Shown here in pieces: positions 17,825 through 27,477 of a stretch of DNA of 64,000 nt. The notes beneath the pieces are model-generated. The model was not told the DNA's origin. It did not search any database and saw nothing but the letters and a program-made list of their open reading frames with translations. Made by a program: the position numbers and the translations under genes. The stretch spans positions 449,360-513,359 of the forward strand of contig CAWGNN010000006.1 in the NCBI GenBank assembly GCA_963824105.1, in the 5' to 3' direction. Positions within the stretch are counted from its first letter, which is position 1; every line of letters begins with the position of its first letter. This DNA is from CAWDVB01 sp963824105. Its GTDB lineage: Bacteria > Actinomycetota > Actinomycetes > Propionibacteriales > Nocardioidaceae.

Positions 17825-18047
17825 GTGTTCCTCGCCTACGGCTCGTCGACCCGGGTCACACTCCCCGGATGTTCCTCGCTCGCTTCGCTCGCTCGTCGAC
17901 CCGGGTCGGTCGCTCATCGGGTGTTCCTCGCCTACGGCTCGTCGACCCGGGTCACACTCCCCGGGTGTTCCTCGCCTACGGCTCGTCGACCCGGGTCACA
18001 CTCCCCGGGTGTTCCTCGCTCGCTTCGCTCGCTCGTCGACCCGGGTC
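17825..18047. repeat. Five-unit intergenic repeat cluster (A-B-A-A-B)
   Basis: Five repeat units lie between glmU and the tRNA. Type A units are 44 bp and identical: 17825-17868, 17921-17964 and 17965-18008. Type B units (17869-17920 and 18009-18047) share the same start GTTCCTCGC and core CTCGTCGACCCGGGTC but carry the direct repeat GCTCGC-TTC-GCTCGC instead. Every unit contains the palindrome GACCCGGGTC. Units abut without spacers, so this is not a CRISPR. Similar GC-rich repeats are scattered in actinobacterial intergenic regions, but I cannot confirm that this one recurs elsewhere in the genome. Confidence 0.85.
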
Positions 18048-18094
18048 GCAGATTTGAGAGAACTCGAGCGGAGCTCGGCTCTCTTCAAATCTGC
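18048..18094 (-). terminator. Long imperfect hairpin immediately 3' of tRNA
   Basis: An inverted repeat begins GCAGATTTGA at 18048 and ends TCAAATCTGC at 18094, with further partial pairing inward around a GAGC/GCTC-rich loop. On the minus strand it starts at the last base of the tRNA. It could terminate transcription or guide 3' processing. There is no T-tract. Confidence 0.5.
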
Positions 18095-18172
18095 TCCCCG
18101 GGTAGGAGTCGAACCTACGTCGCTTGTCCGCATTCAAAGTGCGGCGGGCCCTACCGACAGACCAACCGGGGA
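18094..18172 (-). tRNA. tRNA-Gln (anticodon TTG), atypical D-arm and variable region
   Basis: Perfect acceptor stem (TCCCCGG with CCGGGGA), discriminator G, and no encoded CCA. The D stem is GGTC/GGCC. The anticodon stem CCGCA/TGCGG holds the loop CTTTGAA, giving anticodon TTG, which reads CAA (Gln). The T stem GTAGG/CCTAC has loop TTCGACT. The total is 79 nt because the D-arm region and the 9-nt variable region (ACAAGCGAC) are longer than in a standard tRNA-Gln, and position 9 is T rather than the usual A. It might be a functional variant or a diverged copy. Confidence 0.75.
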
Positions 18173-18236
18173 TCGCAGGGGCCAGCCTACGGTGAGCGAT
18201 GGACCGAAGGTCCCGAGGTACCGGGACTCTCTCGAT

Positions 18237-18251
18237 ATCAAGAATCTTGAT
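18237..18251. promoter_or_regulatory. MarR-type operator ATCAAG-N3-CTTGAT
   Basis: A perfect inverted repeat ATCAAG-AAT-CTTGAT lies 16 bp before the MarR start codon, covering the likely promoter or initiation region. MarR proteins usually bind such short palindromes in front of their own gene. Autorepression is inferred. Confidence 0.6.
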
Positions 18252-18266
18252 CGTTATGATGAAGAG

Positions 18267-18755
18267 GTGAGAGACGAGGTTGACCTGATCGTCACGGCTT
18301 GGCGCTCGGCGCGGCCGGACCTGGACCTCGCCCCGATCGAGATCTTCAGCCGGATCGACCGGCTCGGACACCACCTCGACAGGGCCCGCCGGACGGCGTT
18401 CGCCGAGCACAACATCGAACCGTGGGAGTTCGACGTCCTGGCCGCACTGCGCCGGGCTGGCACGCCGTACGAGCTCTCCCCCGGCCGCCTGATCCGGGAG
18501 ACCCTCGTCACCAGCGGGACGATGACCAACCGGATCGACCGGCTCGCCGGTCGTGACCTGGTGCAGCGCGAGCCCGATCCGAGCGACCGGCGTGGAGTCC
18601 TGGTCCGGCTCACCGAGGCCGGTCGCCGCACCGTGGACGGTGCGCTGGAGAGCCTGTTGGCCCACGAACGCCGGCTCCTGGGCGAGCTCCCTGCATCGGA
18701 CCGGGTGCGACTGGCCGAGTTGCTCAAGGCGCTCTCCGCGCCGTTCGAGCACTGA
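18267..18755 (+). CDS. MarR-family transcriptional regulator
   Basis: A 162-residue winged-helix regulator. The recognition region reads YELSPGRLIRETLVTSGTMTN, followed by RIDRLAGRDLVQR and the wing DPSDRRGVLVRLTEAGRR, which is diagnostic of MarR. The GTG at 18267 follows the operator-like palindrome. An open frame runs 550 bp further upstream only because it reads through the tRNA and the repeats. It is convergent with the ABC-F gene, 10 bp away. Its ligand and other targets are unknown. Confidence 0.9.
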   Translation: MRDEVDLIVTAWRSARPDLDLAPIEIFSRIDRLGHHLDRARRTAFAEHNIEPWEFDVLAALRRAGTPYELSPGRLIRETLVTSGTMTNRIDRLAGRDLVQREPDPSDRRGVLVRLTEAGRRTVDGALESLLAHERRLLGELPASDRVRLAELLKALSAPFEH

Positions 18756-18765
18756 GAGCGGCCGC

Positions 18766-20528
<1,763 letters not shown>

Positions 20529-20532
<4 letters not shown>

Positions 20533-21449
20533 CGGCCCACTCCGACGACATGGGCACCGGGAACGGGCGCGGGGGCGACAATCACGCGTTCGAGATTGAG
20601 CTCCGCACGCAGGCCCTCCTCGATCAGTCCCGCATGGGTGCGGCTTTCCGCAAGGAAGAGAGTGGTCGGTCCCGATCCCGAGACCAACGCGCCGTGGGCG
20701 GACGAGTCCAGCCCCGCCTGCAGCACGTCCGACAGCTCGGGCCGCAGGCTCAGCGCCGGGCCCTGCAGGTCGTTGCCGAGCCAGTCGCCGACCAGGTCGG
20801 AGTCCCCGGAACGCAAGGCAGCAAGCATCTGCTCGGGGACATGCGGGGCGGGCACCACCCGGTCGGCGTTGATCCGGTCGAAGGCTGCGTACACCTCAGC
20901 GGTGGCCAACCCATCATCCTCGGGGATGATCACCCACCAGTACTTCCCGCGCTCCATCACCGGAGTGACCATCTCTCCACGTCCCGAACCGAGGGCGGTC
21001 CCTCCCACCAGGCAGAACGGGACATCGCTGCCGAGCGCGGCGGCGAGCTCGATCAGCTCCTCGCGGGCCAGATGCAGGTCCCACAGAACGTCGCACGCCA
21101 GGAGGGTCGCTGCCGCGTCGGTGCTTCCCCCCGCCATGCCGCCGGCGACGGGGATGCTCTTGTCGATCAGGATCTCCACGGAGCGGTCCAACCCGTGGGC
21201 CTCCGCCAGGAGGCGTGCGGCTCGCATCGCGATGTTGCTCTCGTCGGCGGGAACCTCGCTGACGTCGACCCCATGGCCCACCACGCGGACCAGGTCGGCG
21301 TCCGCGGCGGACACGGTGATCTCGTCGTAGAGGCCGACCGCCTGGTAGAGCGTGGCCAGGTCGTGGAAGCCGTCGTCCCGGCGCGGGCCGACTCCCAGGT
21401 ACAGGTTGATCTTCGCCGGGGCCGAGACGATGACACGACGCTCACCCAT
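20529..21449 (-). CDS. ispE: 4-diphosphocytidyl-2-C-methyl-D-erythritol kinase
   Basis: Phosphorylates CDP-ME in the MEP isoprenoid pathway. The 306-residue GHMP kinase begins VSAPAKINLYLGVGPRRDDG. It has the ATP-binding motif IPVAGGMAGGSTDAAATLL (GHMP motif 2) and the C-terminal motif GALVSGSGPTTLFL. I used the ATG at 21449; this overlaps the ksgA stop by 8 bp, showing coupling. An in-frame ATG 15 bp upstream is possible. The gene order ksgA-ispE-ABC-F is a common actinobacterial block. Confidence 0.95.
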
Positions 21450-22326
21450 GGTCGGCTCCCGCATGCTCCAACGCCTCGGCGAGACGGGCGAAGTCCTCCA
21501 CGGCCAACTGCTCCCCACGGATCGACGGGTCGATCGCGGTCGCGGCCAGGGCCGCGTCGAGCGGCCCGATCGGGAACACGGCCCGCAGGGCGGTACGCAG
21601 CGTCTTGCGCCGCTGGGCGAAAGCGGCGTCCACGAGCCTGAAGACGGCCTCGCGCGCCACCCGGTCCGTCGGCGGCCGGCCCCTGGTCCAGGCCACCAGA
21701 CCGGAGTCCACGTTCGGCACCGGCCAGAAGACGTTCCGGCCAACAGAGCCCGCTCGCCGCACCGTTCCGAACCACGCTGCCTTCACCGACGGCACCCCGT
21801 ACGTGCGCGACCCCGGGCCGGCGACAAGCCGATCGGCCACCTCGGCCTGCACCATCACCAGTCCCGTACGCAGCGAAGGCAGCAGAGCCAGCAGATGCAG
21901 CAGGACCGGGACCCCCACGTTGTACGGCAGGTTGGCGACCAGTGCGGTCGGGGCGGGACCGGGTATCTCGGTGACCCGCATCGCGTCAGCCTCGACCACC
22001 CGAAGCCGCGAGACGGCCTCCCCCGCGAACTCGGCGACCGTGCCGGGGAGTGCCGCCGCCAGCGCCGGATCCACTTCGACCGCGGTGACCGAGGCTCCGC
22101 TCTCCAGCAATGCCAGGGTCAGCGAGCCGAGCCCCGGCCCGACCTCCAGCACCTGGTCGTCGGCGGTGACACCCGAGGAACGCACGATCCGACGGACGGT
22201 GTTGGCGTCGATGACGAAGTTCTGGCCTCGCTGCTTGGTCGGGCGGATCCCGTGGCGATCGGCCAGGGCGCGGACATCGGCGGGTCCGAGCAGGCGCGGG
22301 CCCGTGGACTCACCCTGGGTCATCAC
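21442..22326 (-). CDS. rsmA: 16S rRNA dimethyladenosine transferase RsmA
   Basis: Also called KsgA; dimethylates two adjacent adenines near the 3' end of 16S rRNA. The 294-residue protein shows RGQNFVIDANTVRRIV, the SAM-binding motif VLEVGPGLGSLTLALLE and the catalytic NLPYN. A C-terminal RNA-binding region contains RRKTLRTAL. It begins with ATG directly after the tatD stop and overlaps ispE, so tatD-rsmA-ispE-ABC-F are very likely one transcript. Confidence 0.95.
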   Translation of the reverse strand: MMTQGESTGPRLLGPADVRALADRHGIRPTKQRGQNFVIDANTVRRIVRSSGVTADDQVLEVGPGLGSLTLALLESGASVTAVEVDPALAAALPGTVAEFAGEAVSRLRVVEADAMRVTEIPGPAPTALVANLPYNVGVPVLLHLLALLPSLRTGLVMVQAEVADRLVAGPGSRTYGVPSVKAAWFGTVRRAGSVGRNVFWPVPNVDSGLVAWTRGRPPTDRVAREAVFRLVDAAFAQRRKTLRTALRAVFPIGPLDAALAATAIDPSIRGEQLAVEDFARLAEALEHAGADHG

Positions 22327-23184
22327 TCACCGAGCGTACCGAGCAGACCCTGGGGCAGACCCTGGGGCAGACCCTGGCCACGGCCCCCCGAATGCCGCGT
22401 CGGTGTTCTCGTCGATCGCTCGGCAGAGGGCCTCGAGGTCGTCGCCGCGCGTCTCGGCCATCGACCGAACCGTGAGCGGGATGAGGTAGGACGCATTCGG
22501 GCGCCCCCGGTACGGCATCGGCGTGAGGTACGGAGCGTCGGTCTCGACGAGCACGCGGTCGCGTGGCGCCACCCTCAACGCCTCGCGCAGATGCGGCGCG
22601 TTCTTGAAGGTGACGGTGCCCGCGAACGACAGCCAGGCGCCCCGGTCCAGGCAGGCCCGGGCGAAGTCGGCGTCGCCGGAGAAGCAGTGCATGACCACCC
22701 GCTGCGGGACTCCCTCTTCGTCGAGGATCGCCAGGATGTCGTCGTGGGCGTCCCGGTCGTGGATCACCAAGGTCTTGCCCAGCTGCTTCGCGAGCGCGAT
22801 GTGGCGACGGAACGAAGCATGCTGCAACGGCCGGCCGTCCGCACCGGTGCGGAAGTAGTCAAGCCCGGTCTCCCCGACCGCGCGTACGACCGGCTCGGCA
22901 GCGAGCTGCTCGATCCGCGCCATCGCCGCCTCCCAGTCACCGCCCAGTCGGGCGGCCTCGTTGGGATGCAGCGCCACGCCGGCCACCAGCTCGGGGTGGC
23001 GGCCCGCCGCGTCAACCGCCCACTCGGCGGCAGCCACGTCACAGCCGATCTGGACGATCCGCGGTACGCCGACAGCACTCGCCTCCGCGATCGCCACGGC
23101 GGGGTCGGTGCCGCTGATGTCGATGTGGCAGTGGTTGTCGACGACCGGCGCCGGCAACGGCTCAGGAGCGGGTGGCCTGGTCAC
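22327..23184 (-). CDS. tatD: TatD-family metal-dependent deoxyribonuclease
   Basis: A 285-residue TIM-barrel hydrolase of the TatD family. The metal-binding motifs are DNHCHID, GETGLDYFRTG, VIHDRDAHDD, VMHCFSGD and ETDAPYLTPMP. The GTG at 23184 is preceded by GAGAGGG and overlaps rsmI by 23 bp; an ATG at 23205 is the alternative. The last residues (GSAPGSAPGSA) are encoded by three copies of the 12-bp unit CAGACCCTGGGG near 22343-22380, a small tandem expansion at the C-terminus. Confidence 0.92.
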   Translation of the reverse strand: MTRPPAPEPLPAPVVDNHCHIDISGTDPAVAIAEASAVGVPRIVQIGCDVAAAEWAVDAAGRHPELVAGVALHPNEAARLGGDWEAAMARIEQLAAEPVVRAVGETGLDYFRTGADGRPLQHASFRRHIALAKQLGKTLVIHDRDAHDDILAILDEEGVPQRVVMHCFSGDADFARACLDRGAWLSFAGTVTFKNAPHLREALRVAPRDRVLVETDAPYLTPMPYRGRPNASYLIPLTVRSMAETRGDDLEALCRAIDENTDAAFGGPWPGSAPGSAPGSARYAR

Positions 23185-23989
23185 GGTGGGCCCTCTCATA
23201 GACATCGCGGCGGGAGACGCCGAAGCGCTCGGCTACCTCGGCGACCGCGTCGCGACGGCTGAGTCCCGACTTCTCCAGGGCCGCAACCTGCTCCACCGCC
23301 ACCTCGAGGTCGACGACGGGTCCGGTGGACCCCTCGACCACGATGGTCACTTCCCCGCGGACGTCGCCGGCCCCGTGCACCAAGTGGTCCAGCGTGCCGC
23401 GCCGTACCTCCTCATGGGTCTTGGTGAGCTCACGACAGAGGGCGGCACGGCGATCGCCGCCGAAGGCCTCGGCCATGGACGACAAGGCGGCCTGCACACG
23501 GCGTGGTGCCTCGAAGAAGACCATGGTGCGACTCTCCTCGCGCAGGCCCGCGAGCCGCCGGGACCGCTCACCCGCCTTGCGCGGCAGGAAGCCCTCGAAG
23601 CAGAAGCGGTCGACGGGGAGCCCCGAGACCGCGAGGGCCGCCAGGACCGCGCTCGGCCCGGGGATCACCGTCACCGCAAGGCCCAGCTCGACGCAGGCCG
23701 CGACCAGGCGGTAGCCCGGGTCGGACACCGACGGCATCCCCGCGTCCGTGACCAACAACACGGTGAGCCCCTCCTCGAGAAAACCGACGAGTTGAACGGT
23801 CCGCTCCGACTCGTTGCCCTCGAAGTACGACACCACACGACCGCCGATGGAGACCCCCAGATCCTGTGCCAGCCGGCGTACTCGGCGGGTGTCCTCGGCG
23901 GCGACCACGTCGGCGGTCGTGAGCGCCGCGGCGAGCCGGGGGGAGGCGTCGTCTGCTCTGCCGATCGGCGTTGCGGCGAGGATCAACAT
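23162..23989 (-). CDS. rsmI: 16S rRNA (cytidine-2'-O)-methyltransferase RsmI
   Basis: Methylates a cytidine in the decoding region of 16S rRNA. The 275-residue protein has MLILAATPIG at the start, VVAAEDTRR, LVTDAGMPSVSDPGYRLV, and VIPGPSAVLAALAVSG followed by GFLPRK, all RsmI hallmarks of the SAM tetrapyrrole-methylase fold. I chose the ATG at 23989, which puts the conserved strand at the N-terminus. A C-terminal helix-turn-helix-like segment (LEKSGLSRRDAVAEVAER) ends it. It is divergent from the first mannosyltransferase gene by 61 bp. Confidence 0.95.
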   Translation of the reverse strand: MLILAATPIGRADDASPRLAAALTTADVVAAEDTRRVRRLAQDLGVSIGGRVVSYFEGNESERTVQLVGFLEEGLTVLLVTDAGMPSVSDPGYRLVAACVELGLAVTVIPGPSAVLAALAVSGLPVDRFCFEGFLPRKAGERSRRLAGLREESRTMVFFEAPRRVQAALSSMAEAFGGDRRAALCRELTKTHEEVRRGTLDHLVHGAGDVRGEVTIVVEGSTGPVVDLEVAVEQVAALEKSGLSRRDAVAEVAERFGVSRRDVYERAHRDQATRS

Positions 23990-24038
23990 GCGGGCAGTCT
24001 GACACGCGTAGATCACCGGATTCACCGGCCGTGCTGGC

Positions 24039-24044
24039 TACAGT
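24039..24044 (+). promoter_or_regulatory. Leaderless -10 element TACAGT for first PMT gene
   Basis: TACAGT sits exactly 6 bp before the GTG start, so transcription should begin at or beside the start codon. No Shine-Dalgarno sequence is present. The paralogous gene downstream has the same arrangement. Confidence 0.6.
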
Positions 24045-24050
24045 GAGCCG

Positions 24051-25694
24051 GTGACCGAGACCGCCCAGCGCACCATGGGACTGTCCCGGACCGCGGATGG
24101 ACGGGCCATTCCAAGCGCGCGTCGTCGTCTCATGCCCGTGATCCAGCAGGAATCCCGGCGTGTGGGCTGGCTGGTCACCCTGGCCATCACCGCGGTCGCC
24201 GGGGTCCTCCGCTTCTGGCGTATCGGTGACCCGTGGGTCTTCGCCTTCGACGAGACCTACTACGCCAAAGACGCCTGGTCGTTGATGAACCACGGCTACG
24301 TGACGACATACCTCGACGGCGCCAACGACCAGATCCTCGCCGGCCACCTCTACGACCAGTACACCAACACCGCGAGCCAGGTGGTGCACCCCGAGGTCGG
24401 GAAGTACCTGATCGGGCTCAGTGAGCTCATCTTCGGAATGAACCCGATCGGCTGGCGCATCAGCAGCGCGGTCATCGGCACCTTGATGATCATGCTGATG
24501 ATCCGGTTCGTCCGCCGGATCACCGGCTCGATGCTGCTTGCCGGCATCGCCGGTGTGCTGATGACGTTCGACGGACTGCAGTTCGTGCTCTCCCGGCTCG
24601 CCTTCCTCGACATCTATGTGGCGTTCTTCAGCCTCCTCGCCGTGCACCTGCTGATCATGGACCGGGACTGGTCTCGAAGACGCCTGGCCGAGGCGATACC
24701 CATCGGCGCGCCCCCGCCGAAGTGGGGGCCCCTGATGCTCTACCGGCCGTACCGGCTCCTGGCCGGTGCCACCTTCGGGCTGGCCGTGGGGAGCAAATGG
24801 TCGGCGCTGTTCGTCCTGGCCGCCTTCGGCCTGATGGTCGTCGCTTGGGACTCCGGTGCCCGCCATGCGATCGGCGTACGGCACTGGTTCACCAAGTCGG
24901 TGCTGGTCGACGCGATCCCGGCGTTCCTCTACTTGGTGGGCGTCGGCCTCATCGTCTACGTCGCGACCTGGGCCGGCCTGCTGATCCACTACAAGGAGTA
25001 CGAGCAAGCCCTGGCGAACTCCGGGTACACCGCCTATTGGGGAAGCTACGTGACCACGGAGACCCACGGCTTCTTCCCCCAGCTCATCCGGGCACTGCGC
25101 GACCTCTGGCACTACCACGAGGCTCTCTACAACTTCCACACCGAGTCGCTCAACGGAGTCCCCCAGACCTTCGCGTCGAACCCCTTGAGCTGGCCGGTGC
25201 TGCACCGCCCGATCCTCGTCGCGTTCCAGAACGACATCCCGCCAGGGGTCGACGGCTGCACCGCAGCTGTCGGATCCACCTGCCTCAGGCAGCAGTGGAT
25301 CCTGGGCACGCCGGCCCTGTGGTGGGCCGGCATACCGGCACTCGTCTACGCCGGCTACAGCTGGATCGCCCGTCGGGACTGGCGGTTCGGGGTCGCGGTC
25401 GTCGGCTTCCTCGCCGGCTGGCTCCCCTGGTTCATGTATGACCAGCGTCAGATCTACCTCTGGTACACCAGCGTGCTGCTGCCGTTCACGATCCTGGCGC
25501 TGACCCTCACACTCGGCCGGGTCCTCGGACCACGCGACGCCTCCGAGGTGCGCAGGACGCTGGGGGCCTCCGCCGTCGGAGCGATGGTTCTCCTGGTCGT
25601 GGTCAACTTCATCTGGTTCTGGCCGATCTTCGCCTACCAGGTGATGACCCACACCGAACTGCTGCAACGCATGTGGTTCCGAAGTTGGACCTGA
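24051..25694 (+). CDS. Protein O-mannosyltransferase (PMT, GT39), copy 1
   Basis: Transfers mannose from a polyprenyl phosphate carrier to secreted proteins. It is a 547-residue polytopic membrane protein. The first external loop holds FDETYYAKDAW (about 66-76) with the catalytic Asp-Glu pair of the family, followed by VVHPEVGKYLIGL. Later membrane helices and the conserved SKWSALFVL and HYKEYEQALANS segments match actinobacterial PMT. The GTG start is set by the leaderless promoter. A second full-length paralogue follows after 120 bp. Confidence 0.9.
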   Translation: MTETAQRTMGLSRTADGRAIPSARRRLMPVIQQESRRVGWLVTLAITAVAGVLRFWRIGDPWVFAFDETYYAKDAWSLMNHGYVTTYLDGANDQILAGHLYDQYTNTASQVVHPEVGKYLIGLSELIFGMNPIGWRISSAVIGTLMIMLMIRFVRRITGSMLLAGIAGVLMTFDGLQFVLSRLAFLDIYVAFFSLLAVHLLIMDRDWSRRRLAEAIPIGAPPPKWGPLMLYRPYRLLAGATFGLAVGSKWSALFVLAAFGLMVVAWDSGARHAIGVRHWFTKSVLVDAIPAFLYLVGVGLIVYVATWAGLLIHYKEYEQALANSGYTAYWGSYVTTETHGFFPQLIRALRDLWHYHEALYNFHTESLNGVPQTFASNPLSWPVLHRPILVAFQNDIPPGVDGCTAAVGSTCLRQQWILGTPALWWAGIPALVYAGYSWIARRDWRFGVAVVGFLAGWLPWFMYDQRQIYLWYTSVLLPFTILALTLTLGRVLGPRDASEVRRTLGASAVGAMVLLVVVNFIWFWPIFAYQVMTHTELLQRMWFRSWT

Positions 25695-25802
25695 CCCCCG
25701 CAACAGGGACGGCCATCGCGCCAACCCGAGACCGCTCGGCCCACGTACACAGGAACTCAGCGACAACGAGTGCGCCTTGATGGGGGGCGTTCAGGCCCTG
25801 GC

Positions 25803-25808
25803 TAGAGT
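25803..25808 (+). promoter_or_regulatory. Leaderless -10 element TAGAGT for second PMT gene
   Basis: TAGAGT lies exactly 6 bp before the GTG start of the second PMT gene, with no Shine-Dalgarno sequence. It matches the spacing at the first copy, so each copy probably has its own leaderless promoter. Confidence 0.6.
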
Positions 25809-25814
25809 GACCCG

Positions 25815-27458
25815 GTGACCGAGACCGCCCAGCGCACCATGGGACTGTCCCGGACCGCAGACCGACGGGCCGTCCCCAGCGCACGTCGCCGCCTGATGCC
25901 GATCGCGCAACAGGAGTCCCGGTGGACGGGCTGGCTGGTCACCCTGGGCATCACCGCGCTCGGCGGGTTCCTTCGCTTCTGGCACATCGGGACTCCGCGG
26001 GAGTTCTCCTTCGACGAGACCTACTACGCCAAGGACGCCTGGTCATTGGTGAATCACGGCTACGTGACCACCTATGTCGACGGGGCGGACAAGCAGATCC
26101 TTGCCGGCCACATCTACGACCAGTTCACCCACACCGCGAGCATGGTGGTGCATCCCCAGGTCGGGAAGTACCTGATCGGGCTGAGCGAGTTGATCTTCGG
26201 GATGAACCCGACTGGCTGGCGAATCCCGAGCGCGATCATCGGGACGCTCATGATCATGGTGCTGATCCGGCTCCTGCGCCGACTCACCGGCTCGATGTTG
26301 CTGGCGGGAATCGGCGGGCTGCTGCTGACCTTCGATGGACTGCAGTTCGTGCTGTCCCGGCTGGCTCTGCTCGACATCTTCGTGGCCTTCTTCACCCTGC
26401 TCGCCGTGCACCTCCTGGTGATGGACCGCGACTGGTCCCGGGAGCGCCTGGCCCGCGCCATTCCCGTCGGCGCAGCCCCACCGAGACTGGGACCGCTGCT
26501 GCTCTACCGGCCGTATCGGCTCTTGGCCGGTATCACCTTCGGCCTAGCGGTGGGCAGCAAGTGGTCGGCGTTGTACGTGCTCGCGGCCTCAGGGCTGGTC
26601 GTCCTCTTCTGGGACGCCGGCGCGCGCCGTGCCGTCGGCGTGCGCCGCTGGCTCGCCAAGTCGGTGTTGGTCGAAGCGATCCCCGCGTTCTTCTACCTGG
26701 TTGTCGTCGCTCTCGTGGTCTACGTGGCGACCTGGACAGGGTTGATCGTCCACTACAAAGAGTACGAGCAAGCCCTGGCGAACACTCAGTACACCGAGTA
26801 CTGGGGAAGCTACGTCACCACGCAGACACACGGGTTCTTCCCCCAACTGCTACGAGGGCTGCGCGACCTCTGGCACTTCCACGAGGCCGTCTTCAACTTC
26901 CACACCGAGTTCCTGAACGACGCCACGCACATCTACCAGTCCAGCCCCTGGGGCTGGCCGATCCTCGACCGCCCTGTGGGCGTCTCTATCCAGTCGAACA
27001 TCCAGCCCGGCGTGGACGGTTGCACCGCGGCCGCCGGGTCCACCTGCCTCAGGCAGGTGCTGCTCCTCGGCACCCCCGCCTTGTGGTGGGCCGGGGTCCC
27101 GGCTCTCCTCTACGGCCTGTACAGCTGGATCGCCCGCAGGGACTGGCGCTTCGGGCTCGCGGTCGTCGGCTTCCTCGCCGCGTGGGTCCCCTGGTTCCAG
27201 TACGACCAGCGTCCGATCTTCATCTTCTACGCCATCGAGATGCTGCCCTTCACCCTCATCGCGCTGACCCTCACGCTCGGGAGGATCCTCGGAGCACCCG
27301 ATGCCGCCGACACCCGCCGCGCCTGGGGTTCGGCCGTCGTCGGGTCAGTGGTGCTGCTGGTGACCGCGAACTTCGCGTGGTTCTGGCCGATCTATACCGA
27401 CCAGCTGCTCACCAACGCCCAGTGGCTCCAACGCATCTGGTTCCGCCACTGGATCTGA
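25815..27458 (+). CDS. Protein O-mannosyltransferase (PMT, GT39), copy 2
   Basis: A 547-residue paralogue of the preceding gene, the same length and collinear over the full protein. The N-terminal region MTETAQRTMGLSRTAD is identical at both the protein and almost the DNA level. It keeps FDETYYAKDAW, VVHPQVGKYLIGL and SKWSALYVL. Differences concentrate in the late luminal loop, for example FLNDATHIYQSS here against SLNGVPQTFASN in copy 1, which could alter acceptor choice. It is convergent with otsA, 19 bp apart. A recent tandem duplication with divergence is the simplest reading. Confidence 0.9.
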   Translation: MTETAQRTMGLSRTADRRAVPSARRRLMPIAQQESRWTGWLVTLGITALGGFLRFWHIGTPREFSFDETYYAKDAWSLVNHGYVTTYVDGADKQILAGHIYDQFTHTASMVVHPQVGKYLIGLSELIFGMNPTGWRIPSAIIGTLMIMVLIRLLRRLTGSMLLAGIGGLLLTFDGLQFVLSRLALLDIFVAFFTLLAVHLLVMDRDWSRERLARAIPVGAAPPRLGPLLLYRPYRLLAGITFGLAVGSKWSALYVLAASGLVVLFWDAGARRAVGVRRWLAKSVLVEAIPAFFYLVVVALVVYVATWTGLIVHYKEYEQALANTQYTEYWGSYVTTQTHGFFPQLLRGLRDLWHFHEAVFNFHTEFLNDATHIYQSSPWGWPILDRPVGVSIQSNIQPGVDGCTAAAGSTCLRQVLLLGTPALWWAGVPALLYGLYSWIARRDWRFGLAVVGFLAAWVPWFQYDQRPIFIFYAIEMLPFTLIALTLTLGRILGAPDAADTRRAWGSAVVGSVVLLVTANFAWFWPIYTDQLLTNAQWLQRIWFRHWI

Positions 27459-27477
27459 GCAACGCCGGCAACGGGGG

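Noticed and set aside
17825..18047. CRISPR array
   Set aside because: Units abut with no unique spacers and no cas genes lie near.
17718..18266. In-frame N-terminal extension of the MarR gene
   Set aside because: It would translate the repeats and the tRNA; the real MarR sequence starts after the operator palindrome at 18267.
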